DNA of 64,000 nucleotides from Mya arenaria. Lineage: Eukaryota > Mollusca > Bivalvia > Myida > Myidae. Made by a program: the position numbers and the translations under genes. Position 1 is the first letter of the stretch; each line of letters begins with the position of its first letter. Below the pieces are notes generated by a model. That model was not told where the DNA came from and made no database searches. It saw nothing but the letters and a program-made list of their open reading frames with translations. The DNA is taken from positions 24,743,989 to 24,807,988 of the forward strand of contig NC_069124.1 of assembly GCF_026914265.1 (NCBI RefSeq), read 5' to 3'. This document shows, piece by piece, positions 23,565 to 34,700 of this stretch.

Positions 23565-23932
23565 AGTGATACTCTTATTCAAAATCAATACATACACATG
23601 CATAACAAACATAAATTTTAAGTGATAAACCTTTAACTTCAATTTTTACTAAATAATGCATTAATGGAAAATATTAATTACTGATAATGTTACCGTTTTT
23701 TAATAGCTGAAAAAGAAAAAGTATTAAATTATTGGTGAGTGCTAAAAGATTTACTGTGATCTACTATTGTCTATTAGGGAAAAAATGCCGTGTTTTCTGC
23801 ACCTTTCTTTCAAATTGAACTCGGTATCATTCATGAAAAACGTTGTTTTCGACATTTATTCATCCTCTTTAGTATATTAAAACACTTGTATTAAGTGTTA
23901 TTTAGGAGTAAGAGTGCACCTTTAAACATCAC
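23565..23932 (+). repeat. Dispersed repeat family E, direct copy 2
   Basis: Collinear with 16380-16765. It is preceded at 23385 by a TCACGTGA-containing stretch similar to the one upstream of the other copy, so the true element may be longer. Confidence 0.75.
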
Positions 23933-24371
23933 ATGTTATTCAGTACGGTTAGAAAATGACGCCACATTCGTTTATTTCACTTCCGGACGTTTCTTTTATC
24001 GTTGCCTATAACATGGTTTACGTTTTGAAATTGCATAGAAATAATCGGGGTAGTATGTCCGATATCATGGTTACGAGGTGATTTTTGCATCAAAATAGAT
24101 TAAGTATACTTTATATTTGAGTAAATGGAGATAACTCTGGTAATGTGGCATATAAAGATACAAGATACAAGAATCTTTATTTCAAGTCGGGTATGATAAC
24201 GGCAAAAACACATACGCTCAATAAGCTATTTATCGACATAAGGAGTACCAAAGGGGATTATTTCAATCAGATGTACATTGCCCTGAAGAAGTATTGTTTT
24301 TAATCTTAAAAAGTGCATAATAAGAATGTAAATAACAACAACTGAAAAAAAATCTGGGATGAAGGAAAGGA

Positions 24372-24822
24372 GTGAGGAATCACGTGACTTCAATGAGGTT
24401 CTCACATGGGTCACCAAGGGAAGAATCGATTTAAACATACAAGTAAATGACGTAAATTATCGTTTTATGAACAAAATGAATAAAACCAACATTTTAACGC
24501 ATGTCTGACTTCTTTAATGCTTCTTATTACTAAGAAATGCATACAAAACAAAGAATCAGGCCGCACACAGCGTTGCATCGTTTTACAATATTCCGTCAAG
24601 TTGAAATTTTGCCCAAGGATTGCATCGTTAAAGTACAATCAAATATTCCACACGTGTAGACGCTGAAAATAGCATCGTCTTTTACAGGCTATGAAATACT
24701 TTCATATATTTTCTGTCGAAAAGAATATTTAGAAATTTACGTCATTTGCTTGTATGTTTACATCGGTTTTGACCCGTGGTGACCCATGTGAGAACCCCGT
24801 TGATGTCGCATGATTCCTCACC
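24372..24822. mobile_element. Fold-back element with arms of about 90 bp
   Basis: The left arm (24372-24463; GTGAGGAATCACGTGACTTC onward, including TTCTCACATGGGTCACC) is the imperfect reverse complement of the right arm (about 24730-24822; ending GATTCCTCACC). The 265-bp centre has no coding frame with a recognisable domain. A half copy is at 12600-12850. Class unknown. Confidence 0.65.
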
Positions 24823-25684
24823 ATGGTATTGATGTTAACAAACAGAATGAAGTTAACAATGCGCCTGAGCCAAAATTTGTATGTTCTATGTTGATGTGTG
24901 TGATAAGATGGTTGAAAGCATTTACGAGGTTTATCAAACGAGTTGTAGTAAAAGTTTAAATGGTAAAAAAACAAGAAGTATAGAGAGCAAAACTAATCAA
25001 AATCAATCAAAACGGTTTAATGAGAATTGTAGCCTTGCTAAAAAAAATCTATAAGACAAAATATTTACGAAAATGTAACATTAACAAGGATTTGTTAAAA
25101 CACGCAAGAAAAATTATATAAAAAGACAATAAGAACTTTTTACGAAACATTCCATACTTAAAATGTAACAAAACTAAAACATTTGACAATCTGAGATCCG
25201 AGGAAGTTTTGGATTAGTTTTAATCGGCAAAAAGAACTATCGAACAATTACTTACATTATTAAGATGTGAAGAAAATTAATCAATATCAGGCTGGCTTTA
25301 GAAATTGTTACTTTACTGTCGATAACATGTTTGTGTTGAATTTTATTATTTATCACTATTGTACCCCAAAATTAGCAACTACTGTCTACACAATTATGTT
25401 CGGTATTATATAAAAAAATGTAAACTTACGTAGAAATATTTTAATTTTTATTTCATTTGTCAAACATATTCTTATCAATTGTGGTCTTAATAATATAATT
25501 CACATTTGCTTCGAAATCATAAATTGCCGACCTGTAATATGTACAGAGACTCACAGAATTATTTTTAATTAATGGTATAGCACTTTTGATAATTCTAGCA
25601 AGTACTATGATTATATATTGTTCAAAACGATTTTGGAATTGAGATTTATTTAATTGCTACTCCTTATAAGTTGTTAATGTTTAT

Positions 25685-25965
25685 GGTTAAGTTTCGAAAC
25701 CGATTCATCGTCTTCCAATCGAGACCGGAAGCTGGACTGGACTTGATGTATTTTCAAGGAAGTGTCCGTTGTGCCAAGCAAACAGTCGTATTGGACACAG
25801 TACCATTAAATGTAAAGCTCTTAACAATAGCAGAAAGCGATTAATTGACATGAAAGACAATGTTAATCCAAATGTAATCAAATTTAAATCTTTAATGTGT
25901 ATATTACAATATTGCAAACGTTTTAACCATGTCAATACACATATTTTTACATGCGAACAGCTTTA
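25685..25965 (+). pseudogene. LINE reverse-transcriptase C-terminal relic
   Basis: The plus-strand frame from about 25706 reads HRLPIETGSW, then KCPLCQAN, IGHS, IKCKALNNSRKRLI, and later NPNVIKFKSLM. This matches the C-terminal Cys-rich tail pattern of animal LINE ORF2 proteins (CxLC, an IGDEFH-like segment, a later Cys, then an Arg-rich stretch and a KF-LM motif), with an internal deletion after the second Cys. No reverse-transcriptase core is seen upstream, where the same frames contain many stops. It is a 5'-truncated, decayed insertion. Confidence 0.6.
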
Positions 25966-26654
25966 AAAAAGTGACTAGATGTCTTATTAATATCACACAT
26001 GTTTGCTTAAAGCACTGTTAAACATATGTCAATCCTGTTAATTTTCACTTTGTGTATTTGTACATTGCCTGTTCTTTTCTTTCAAATTGCCTCGTTTCTA
26101 ATTATGTATGCCCTTGTCTCATATACTTTGACCTTTGCCATAGGGGGTTACACGTGGTATACAAGTATATACCATAAACTGTATACAGACAGTATTTGGA
26201 AATTATAATAAATAATAGTATTATATAGTATGAAATGCAGATTTCGGTTCAAAATTGAGCGGTTTTCTTGATTCCGGTCCTTAATACACAGTGTTTCGGA
26301 TTTCGAAGTGTGGGGTCGAGTCGGGGCTGGGAAGGGTGAGTACTTCCATCTTGCTTCCATGGAACCTTAAGTAAATCACCGTTCTCTTTAGTATATATTC
26401 GTGTTCATTTTCAATGTTGGCTGAAGTTTCATTTATACAAATATGTAACAAAATAATGAAATTATGACACTTAAAAAATCATTTACGAATAAAATCGACT
26501 AAGATCTTTATCCAAATGGCGACCCAGGGGCGTCCAGTTTATTGCTGTCACTGTCGTTAATGTTCCCAGTGAGTTCTGATAAGGTTTGCATTTCAACAAA
26601 AACACAGTACATCGAGCCGACAATTGAAAGATATTCTAATACGTGTCAGACAAA

Positions 26655-28795
26655 ATGACTGTCATGTTATGTAGTGTATTTTTCGTTGGATTTTTTTCCA
26701 GTGCAGTACTTGCACACACGATAGAAGAAAGGTTGTTGGCTCTAGAGCAAGAAAATGTTGATCTTAAACTACGTTTTAATGCTTTGGAGGGAGAAAACAA
26801 CAACCTGAGAAAGCAAGTTGAACATTTTATTATCAGGATGAAGCCACTGGAAAGCAAAGCTTTTCCATTGAAAAGTAAGAACGATATTCATTCATTTTAA
26901 ACATGATCAAACTATTTTCAAATAGTTATCATATGTGATTATGTTTCTAAAGTAAATTTACATTGAGTATATGCTTATATAATGAATAAATATTGCAAGT
27001 GGAACAGTATAAGTTACTTTCGTTTTTGCCATACGTTTATGCATTTCCTGTATGCATATTTACCTTTGTAATTCATGTTACTTTTCGTTTTTGGCAGAAG
27101 ATGCATCGTTCCGAATGCGTTTTCAAAATATCTCTTTCCAGGACAAACTATACCAGAACAGGTGGCGTTCCATGCGTTTCAAGACGGAAATAAATGCATT
27201 CAGAACAAACAAACACTGGTGTATGAACACGCGCCTATCAACGAGGGTAACACGTATTGTTAATTGTCTTATAATTTTAAAACGACTACGCACCAGTTGA
27301 TCCCAAAAATCGGCAAGCAAGAATTTGGTAGATAATGTATTATTGTACATGATTAAAAGAATATACGCAACGATCATGTCGCCCACATGCTGTCTCAGCT
27401 AAGTTTCCCCGTTTAAAAATAGCGTGGAATGTTTTTCGAACACTTTGCAAGTCATGTGATCGTTTCATACACTAGCCTGTCAATCAACGTTTAAAGCAAC
27501 GTGCTGTCATTTTCAGCAGTGGCAATCATTTTCAATAGATAACCGATGTTAATCTGTCGGGGTCTGTGCCTACGTTGTTTCGAAGCACTTTTTCGTTTCT
27601 TTGCACTGCGCGTGCTTTTGGGACGCCATGTTGTTTTTTGTATTTAGCATGTGAAAGTCACGTGATGAGTGTCGATGAATATAGCGGCGTTATTTTTTAA
27701 ACTCGGTATGTGTAGTCAGTATTATTTTCTTAAATAAGAAAAATACGCAAAACTGCGAAAGATAATTGTGTCGTAAGCGATGTGGTACATCAATAAGTTA
27801 AATTCAGTGCGATGTACACAACAGTATAAGGTTATAAGTTTTTAACGATTTTCTTTTGTTTATGATATTTTAATGTGACTGTGCAAACAAGTGCATAGTT
27901 TTGATTTTCACCATTGAACTTTCTTCAATTTGAAGATTCTATCGTGAAATACATCATCGAATATAGTATTTTTTCAGGTATAAATATTTCCCGACAGATA
28001 TTTAAAAAAAAATGTGTCGATCCCTCGATTTTACTCTTTAACATTTCAGGGAACGGATATTCTTCAAGTGATGGAATATTTGACGCCCCTCTTGCAGGTC
28101 TTTATGTGTTTACATGGACAGTTGCCGATTTTCATGACTGGTACAATAATGTTCATTGAGCGATCGGCTTATGAATGTAAATTTGTAACGAGTACATTCG
28201 GGCATTGTTTTTACATTCTTTCAGTATTAATGTTTCCATATATATATTTATATATTTCAAGTATTTCAAAAATCCGTTAATTATGGGTGACTTATTGTGG
28301 TCTCTCCATCGCACCGACGCACACGTCGTAGGTTCGTGACGCACCAGCGATACTTTCATACTGCCTTTCATCTGAATTTTGCTGCAGATTGATTATTTAT
28401 AATCTTTATCTGTCTTCACAATCAAGCTAAAAATAAAAAATGGTATAAACTGATCATTACTAAATAATAAGTTAATGGTATCAATTTTAAATAAAATTAT
28501 GTAAAGCGAGTACAATACTTGCCAGGTTTGACTTGATTTAAGATGTTAGTGTCAAATTGCCAATTACAGGTACGCCACAGAATTGATGGCAGATGGGGTC
28601 AGCAGAGGCGCCACCATTGCGGACAACGGGGATACTGACATAGCTACCGGGACGGCTATTGTTGTTGTGAAGTTAAACGCGGGATCGCATGTCTTTGTGC
28701 GGCGTTCAATTGGCGGCGGTTGCAATGTTGTAAATATAGCCGAACGTGCCAGAAATTCGTTTTCTGGTTGGCTGTTGTTCCCTGCTGAAACTTAA
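26655..28795 (+). CDS. Secreted C1q domain-containing protein, 4 exons, complete
   Basis: Predicted extracellular C1q-domain protein of 213 aa, of the class used as pattern-recognition lectins in molluscs (role inferred). Exons: 26655-26874, 27142-27246, 28050-28140 and 28570-28795; phases match and total 642 bp. Residues 1-20 form a signal peptide ending VLA. Residues about 22-65 are Leu/Glu/Asn-rich and look like a short coiled coil; there is no collagen-like Gly-X-Y stretch. The C1q domain fills the rest: VAFHAF, a central APLAGLYVFTW corresponding to the conserved GxYxFxW motif, and a terminal SFSGWLLFPAE. Exon 2 is taken from the acceptor after CTCTTTCCAG, because the more upstream AG shifts out of the C1q frame. 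The exon 3 donor (GTACAA) is weak but required by phase. Confidence 0.85.
27310..27440. repeat. Fragment of the dispersed 2.3-kb unit in C1q intron 2
   Basis: Words such as ACATGATTAA, CAATCATGT-like text and AGTTTCCCCGT with ATAGCGT resemble 5120-5220 and 7300-7390. Only about 130 bp are shared. Confidence 0.5.
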
Positions 28796-28799
28796 TAAA
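28794..28799 (+). promoter_or_regulatory. Polyadenylation signal AATAAA overlapping the C1q stop codon
   Basis: The stop codon TAA at 28793-28795 is followed directly by TAAA, so the hexamer AATAAA overlaps the last two bases of the stop. If used, it gives an unusually short 3' untranslated region. Confidence 0.5.
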
Positions 28800-28884
28800 T
28801 GAACGATTCTGTTTAATAGTATGCCTCTATTTAAGTGTATATCTATTCCTTTTAGCCCGATCGTGAAGACACTGAGTGAAAGAT

Positions 28885-29035
28885 ATAATAAATCACTTTG
28901 GAGCCTGTTCCCTGGGTAAATACCAGTATGTGTGTGCCTCTAAAGTGACTATAAGAGAAGATTCCCTTAGGTGGAAATCGAACCCATGTTTCTATTAGGT
29001 ACCTAAGCCAATAGACAACGCTCGTCCTATATGTC
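28885..29035 (-). mobile_element. tRNA-derived SINE, degraded minus-strand copy
   Basis: On the minus strand a B-box GGTTCGATTTCC (28973-28984) follows an A-box-like TGGCTTAGGTACC (28998-29010). The downstream body (CTTCTC, then TTTAGAGGCACACAC and TACTGGTATTTAC) matches the body of the SINE at 56821-57114. The anticodon region is shortened, so it is not a functional tRNA. Confidence 0.6.
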
Positions 29036-29584
29036 TTTATTTTCAATAACAACATCCAAGTCTTCATATTGGGCAACGCATTTAAACAAATGTGTGTTTC
29101 TGTTCGTTGAATGATTATGAAACAACATCCTTCTGCCAATATCCATTCAATAAATACAATAATAGTCGTAGTGCAAATATAAGACCTTGCAAACATACAT
29201 TTCGGCCATAACATAGAAACATTGTTGTGTAAGAATGGAACTGGAAATTGGAGAGGGAGATGATGATAAGAGGGACGAGAATCACATAAAGAACTGCGAT
29301 GTATTGAAGAAACTAGAGTGACACGGGACGAACGCCAACACTCTACATGTCTTTTTTTCAGTCGAACAAAGTGCATAACTCGACAATAATTATATCCAAA
29401 GAGTTATGGACCTTGCTACACATGTGCATATAGTCAACTGTAACATGTGTAAAAGGTATGCATCTGATTATATTAGACTTTTATTGAGGTACAAGATGAC
29501 TTGGACAATAATACTTGGACAGTTATTGGAGAAAGGGGCATTGATAAAAAATGTATTTAGTCACGGACCTATACGTAAGTCTTG

Positions 29585-30310
29585 GTAATCAAAGGATTGA
29601 GAGAATGGAAGGGAAAATGAGGAAGCACATCATTATAGAAAAACACAGACGGGAAGAGGAAAACCGATGAGAAAAAAACACACACAATAATAACATGTTG
29701 AAGACTGGGGAACAAGGGAATGAAAACTAGGTAACGAAAGAATAGGTCACCGAAAGAAGAGGAGAGACAACAACTAACAAAGTGAAAATCGGGAAACAAG
29801 AGCAGAAGTGAATGTTGGGGTACATGTAAGTAAATGTGTATAAGGTAAAAAGAGGAAAAAATGTTATTGAAATGGAAAAGGAAAGACATGGAGAATAGAA
29901 AACGAAAACGAGGAGGCTAGAATAAGAAGATGAGGATGTAGGAGTACGTATTATGTGACAAATTGAACGAGGAAAAATTAAGAAACATATGAGGAAGTGA
30001 CAGTGGAAAGTGAAAGGGGACAAAGGACAAAGGGTTGTAAAGGAATGAAAAGGAAACATTCGAGGAAAATATATCCTTAAACAGATTTCAAATAAATGCG
30101 AACTGGAAAGCACACTGTCCAAAGATTACAAGAGGATGGGTAATTTTATTAGGATAAGAGAGTAGGATGAAAAGGATTGATAGAATATGTTGTTATGGTG
30201 GCGTTATAAGGAAGGCAAAGTAACGAGAAAGTAATTGCATGACTTTAAAGCGAGATTAAGCGAAGTCCAGTTGCACAGTGGTAAAACAGAAATAAAATAG
30301 AGAAAAAAGG
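29585..30310 (+). repeat. Purine-rich, strand-asymmetric tract
   Basis: About 700 bp strongly enriched in A and G on the plus strand, with irregularly repeated phrases like GGGAA, GAGGAAAA and AACGAAA. This may be a decayed minisatellite. The pyrimidine-rich complement yields Phe/Ser/Leu-rich minus-strand open frames (29569-30122) without any domain. Confidence 0.55.
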
Positions 30311-31669
30311 TGGGTGGTTAACTATACCATTACTCGGTAAGTTAGGCCTCGTGTTATATATTTTGCCAGTTTGAGCGATGTTAGAAAGCAAAACGGATAC
30401 AAAATTATATTGTATACTAGTACATTGACTATATATTGTGAAGTGATTGATCACACAAATGGTAGACCTACTTTGAGTAATGTTAAAGAACAAGCACGTT
30501 GTCAGAAGTGTCATCTATTGATAAACGAACTACTTAAATGGGTGTGAACAATCGAGTACGTGTGTGTTTGCTTGGGTGTGCGAGGACTTTGGCTTTTAAT
30601 GTTTGTGCAATTAAACAAGGTTAAAGCATGTTTTCGGTTGCGATTTCCTCAAGTAATTAGTCATGTGAAGGTTATATGTTATATTTAATTACTTCCGTTG
30701 ATTGCTAAAAGAGCCTATTGGCATGTGAACTTAGCAGGCTGATAACCCCGTTTGACCATCAACGGGTGATAAAATATGTTTCTTACAATAGAACATATAT
30801 AGCAATCCCTCTTCAATGGAATCCATTTACAACTTTTAAGTATCGAAGATTTCTGCCACCACAAACTGTTCCACAAGATTTTGACTAGCTATACTCATTT
30901 GTCAGTATTGTTTAAGTTAATCCTATGATAATACTTTTATATTTCAAGTATAAGAGATGTTTGAAACCCAGATGTAGAAGGGGTGTCATATCATTAGTTG
31001 TCATGAAAACAATATTAAACAGAGCATTTGAATGGACTTGTGTTGCTTGGTTGGATTTCATGATATTCTTATTTTTGTTTTGTTTTTAATCAAGGAACAA
31101 ATTGCCGGAATGATGACAATATCGGGGTATGAACGCAGTTGGGCTGGTTAAAGTGTGTGGAGTTCGAAACAGTTTATAACCCGTGATAAAATCAATCACA
31201 TCAAATTAATTTTAAGCGTAAAATTGAAACACTAATGGCAACAATACATTTAACATATCATAAATTTACACTTTCTTACATGTTGATTTAAGTTTTTCGG
31301 GGCCTGACGCAATGCAATCAAGTGCAAGATAAAGTATTTTCAATTAACAAGTATATTGTTTTGCGGTGATTCGCGATCCGAACATATCTGAAGATGTTGC
31401 GTTCATCGGAAAATATTCGCAATTTCCGAAAGGCAGTTCATTTATGGAATGGAAGTTGAGGTGTCAATATTTGTTTTGGTTAATCTGTAAACATAATTAT
31501 GAAACTAATAAGTTATGTTTATAACAATGTTATATATTTATAATGCAAGTATTTGAATTAACTATCCCGAACTTGCCGGAGATGGCTGTCTGTCGAGTTT
31601 CCGATTTCCGTTACTTTTATCGTGCCGCTCTTTAGTTAACCTTCCAAATCAACACGTTTCCGGTTCCGG

Positions 31670-31741
31670 ATGCACAAAGGGCAAATAACCCAGAAATCAG
31701 CCAAATGGCAACCTGGACAAGCGAACAAACTTCTCTTTTAG
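31670..31741 (+). promoter_or_regulatory. Overlapping upstream ORF at the palmitoyltransferase start
   Basis: An ATG at 31670 opens a 24-codon frame (counting its stop) in a different phase from the main start at 31705, ending with TAG at 31739-31741. It overlaps the first codons of the main protein and, if transcribed, could limit initiation there. A further short ATG frame begins at 31582. Whether these are in the mRNA depends on an unmapped transcription start. Confidence 0.45.
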
Positions 31742-34700
31742 AGCCGGGGGCGGACCCTTCGTCCTCCGGTTCTACCACTAATATGCAGAAGGCACATCCA
31801 ATATTCGAAACCATCAAATCTGGGTAAGATTTGCGAACATATAGATGCGTTTTGGGTGAAAAATTGACCTGTTTACGACAGTTGCCAACGCAGTGAAAAG
31901 TCGGTCGTGTTCGAACCTGACACTGCAATGCATGTGTCTTTTGCTTAAACTTAAATAAATGGTGTTACTTAAAGACACTGTTTTCGTATGTTTTATATTG
32001 TCGAAAGGCTGATGAAATAACCAAATATCATATCCAATAACACTTCATTTTTAAACATCTTTCATGTCTTTCCTCTAAGTTCATGATGTCTAGATTTCTA
32101 AATTAAATCCATTTTAAACTGTAGATGGCACATCTAATATTGTCAACTCTTTTTCATAGCTACTTATTATGATATTGATATTAATAGTCAACAGAAAAAA
32201 ACAGTATGCAGTCTTCAATAAAGTTGAAAAAACAACAACAATTTTTTTAAGACATTACAGTATTGAAACCCAGAGCACCAAATTTCTTAATTTGACAGTT
32301 TTAACTGTTTTAAGTATATATTTTTTATGTTTAAAGTAATTTGATACAACTTTATTAGCTATATTTTACTTTTTTCAATAGCTTTACAACATTTTTTAAC
32401 ATGATGTTTGTCCGTCATACACTCTACATTATGTTTCATATATATATTTGGGTCACGGACACTACGGACCATGGACATTACAGACCAGACATTACGGACC
32501 AGATTTAGGGACACTACGGACCAGATTTAGGGACATTACGGACCATCTTCAGAAACTTACGGACCATCATTTATAATGTTTTTTTTTTAATTTATTCACT
32601 CATTGGTCTTAAATTTGTTAATAAATACTTGAATATTAGTGCTCAGTATGAAAATAATCTTTAATGTAACTGAAAAATCCCAGAAAATTCCAATGTTAAA
32701 CATCAATGTATTTTTAATAAGATATTATAATAATTTGAATAAAGTATAACCTTTAACTTTTTTACTTACGTTTGAACAAGATCAACGAATTACACTCGAC
32801 TGGTTTTTAATGTCAACATGCCATAACCTCATTTTCCGCTAAATCTGAGCCAAAATGATAAATGGCACTGTAACCTACCAGTCGGATTGTGTATTGAACC
32901 GTGGGTTCAGTGAAAGTGCGCCGTTACAATGGGTTTTCACACTTTTATGATTGCCAACTAAAGGTTGTCAGTATAATGTTTGTTTCTTTTGTAATATACT
33001 GCCTATAATTACGGGTACAATTATAACTAATAAACACTAATTAAGGCAACAGAAATTGCCAGTTTTAAACATCAGTTTGCAAGAATTGCAACAAACACAC
33101 ATCATTTATTTAATATATGCTCGATTTATTTTGGTAAATAAACTGTTTTGGAAAATATCTGCTCGAATTATTTTGGGAAATAAACAGTTTTGGAAAATAT
33201 TTCTTCTGTTGCTTTTAACTGATTTAACTGCCGATCTTTCAAATTTCGTTCATTATTGTTCACATAATTGTTATAAATGGTCTTTAACACCTTTTGGAAT
33301 TTCACAAGATTTTATATTGAACCATTGATCTATTCGAACTTCACGGGATTTTTCAGTTTTATGGAAGATATAACGTCATACTGATTAATTTAAAAAAAAT
33401 ATGTTTAAATTATGGTCCGTAAGATTCCGAAGATGGTCCGTAATGTCCCTTAATCTGGTCCGTAATGTCCATGGTCCGTAGTGTCCGTAATTCATATATT
33501 TTTTATGTAATATAAATGTATTAACATGAAAAGTATATTTGCAACATAGTGTTAATGTTGTGTGACACAATGGCCTTTAAATTGATTACTGTTACAGGAC
33601 CAAATCATTTCATTATTGCAAATAATCTTCGAATTAGATCCATGCATATAACTACATGAAATTATCCCAAAAATATGAAAGGGAAATTGTTTAATAATTG
33701 TCATTTGAATAACATGAATTTACATAATAATTTTCTTAAGATCAGTATCATTCTGAATACTGTGATATATAAAAAATTCTCAAAATCTTGTTTTAAATGG
33801 TAACATTTCCAAAAATTTCAAGTTGTAGATTTCCATTTTTTAAAATCTGATTCTGTAAACTACACTATGACACAAAATATTTAAGTACAAAAAATCCTGA
33901 TATTTTAGGTAAACAAATATTTTAAAAAGTGTAATCAATCAACTCTGGCCATTATATAAAAATGCATTTGAATGCCATAAACAAAACACTGTGCTTGTTC
34001 AATTTAGGTTTTCCATTCCATAGCAGATTTAAGCAGATTTGTTCATGGACCTATGGTCGTTTGCAAATACTTAGTATGTGTTAATTGTGAAAAAATACTA
34101 TTTTACATTAATTTCTTACTACTTTTCTAGGATGCTGGTCCCAGTTCAGACAGTAATTGAACAGATGGGTGTAGATGTACTGTCTCTTCGGGATGAGAAA
34201 GGTCATACTCCAGCACACTGGGCGTGTCTGGGTGGCCATGCCACTATTCTTCGCTATCTCATAGAACACAAAGCGCCAGTGAATGAACCTAGTAACAATG
34301 ACCTTGGAGCAAGGCCTATTCATTGGGCTTGTGTGAATGGTCATATAGCGATAGTGGATATCTTGGTTCAGGCTGGTGTTGGTCTGGATGTGACGGACAA
34401 TAAGGGTTGTACGTGTCTCCTAGTTGCGGCCCAATATGGGCAGACCATGCTGGCAGGGTATTTGATGGGGAAGGGTGCCCGGCTTCAGATGGTGGACAGA
34501 GATGGGGACACAGCCTTACATTGGGCGGCATTTAAAGGTTAGGGGTTGTTCTATTGAAATGAATTTAAATTTAGTAGTATTTATCACTCGCGCAAAACTT
34601 ACAAGATGTGTTTCTTGCTGTTCTTTGAGAATGAAATTATGTTTGCAAAAGGAAAAAAAAAACTGTATAAAGTCTCATTAAGATGTATATGAGTTTTATA

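Larger units (their letters stand above)
20621..26654. other. Intergenic region between the GTPase and C1q genes
   Basis: No protein-coding gene recognised. Head-to-head promoters for the GTPase (minus) and C1q (plus) genes must lie here, but I cannot point to a core promoter. Contents are a direct repeat (22073-22280), a family E copy, a fold-back repeat, a possible retroelement end near 24150-24190 (ACAAGATACAAGAATCTTTA) and a LINE relic, each listed separately where clear. Hydrophobic frames at 22714-23010 and 23097-23372 lack domains or splice context. Confidence 0.5.
28796..31704. other. Intergenic region between C1q and palmitoyltransferase genes
   Basis: Holds a minus-strand SINE copy (28885-29035) and a purine-rich tract (29585-30310). 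From 30540 to 31560 I see AT-rich sequence without recognisable genes. The palmitoyltransferase promoter and 5' untranslated region should lie near 31400-31704, where CG dinucleotides become more frequent. The 174-codon minus-strand frame at 28852-29376 runs through the SINE and is not considered a gene. Confidence 0.5.

Noticed and set aside
26993..27300. Alternative frames overlapping C1q exon 2
   Set aside because: Only the frame entered from the acceptor at 27141 continues the C1q fold and matches the phases of exons 1 and 3.
28852..29376. 174-codon minus-strand frame, one of the longest in the window
   Set aside because: It runs through a tRNA-derived SINE and has no recognisable domain, signal or splice context.
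29569..30122. Minus-strand Phe/Ser/Leu-rich frames
   Set aside because: They are explained by the purine-rich plus strand; composition alone keeps them open.
34108..34531. Minus-strand frames across the ankyrin exon
   Set aside because: They are shadows of the plus-strand ankyrin-repeat coding sequence.
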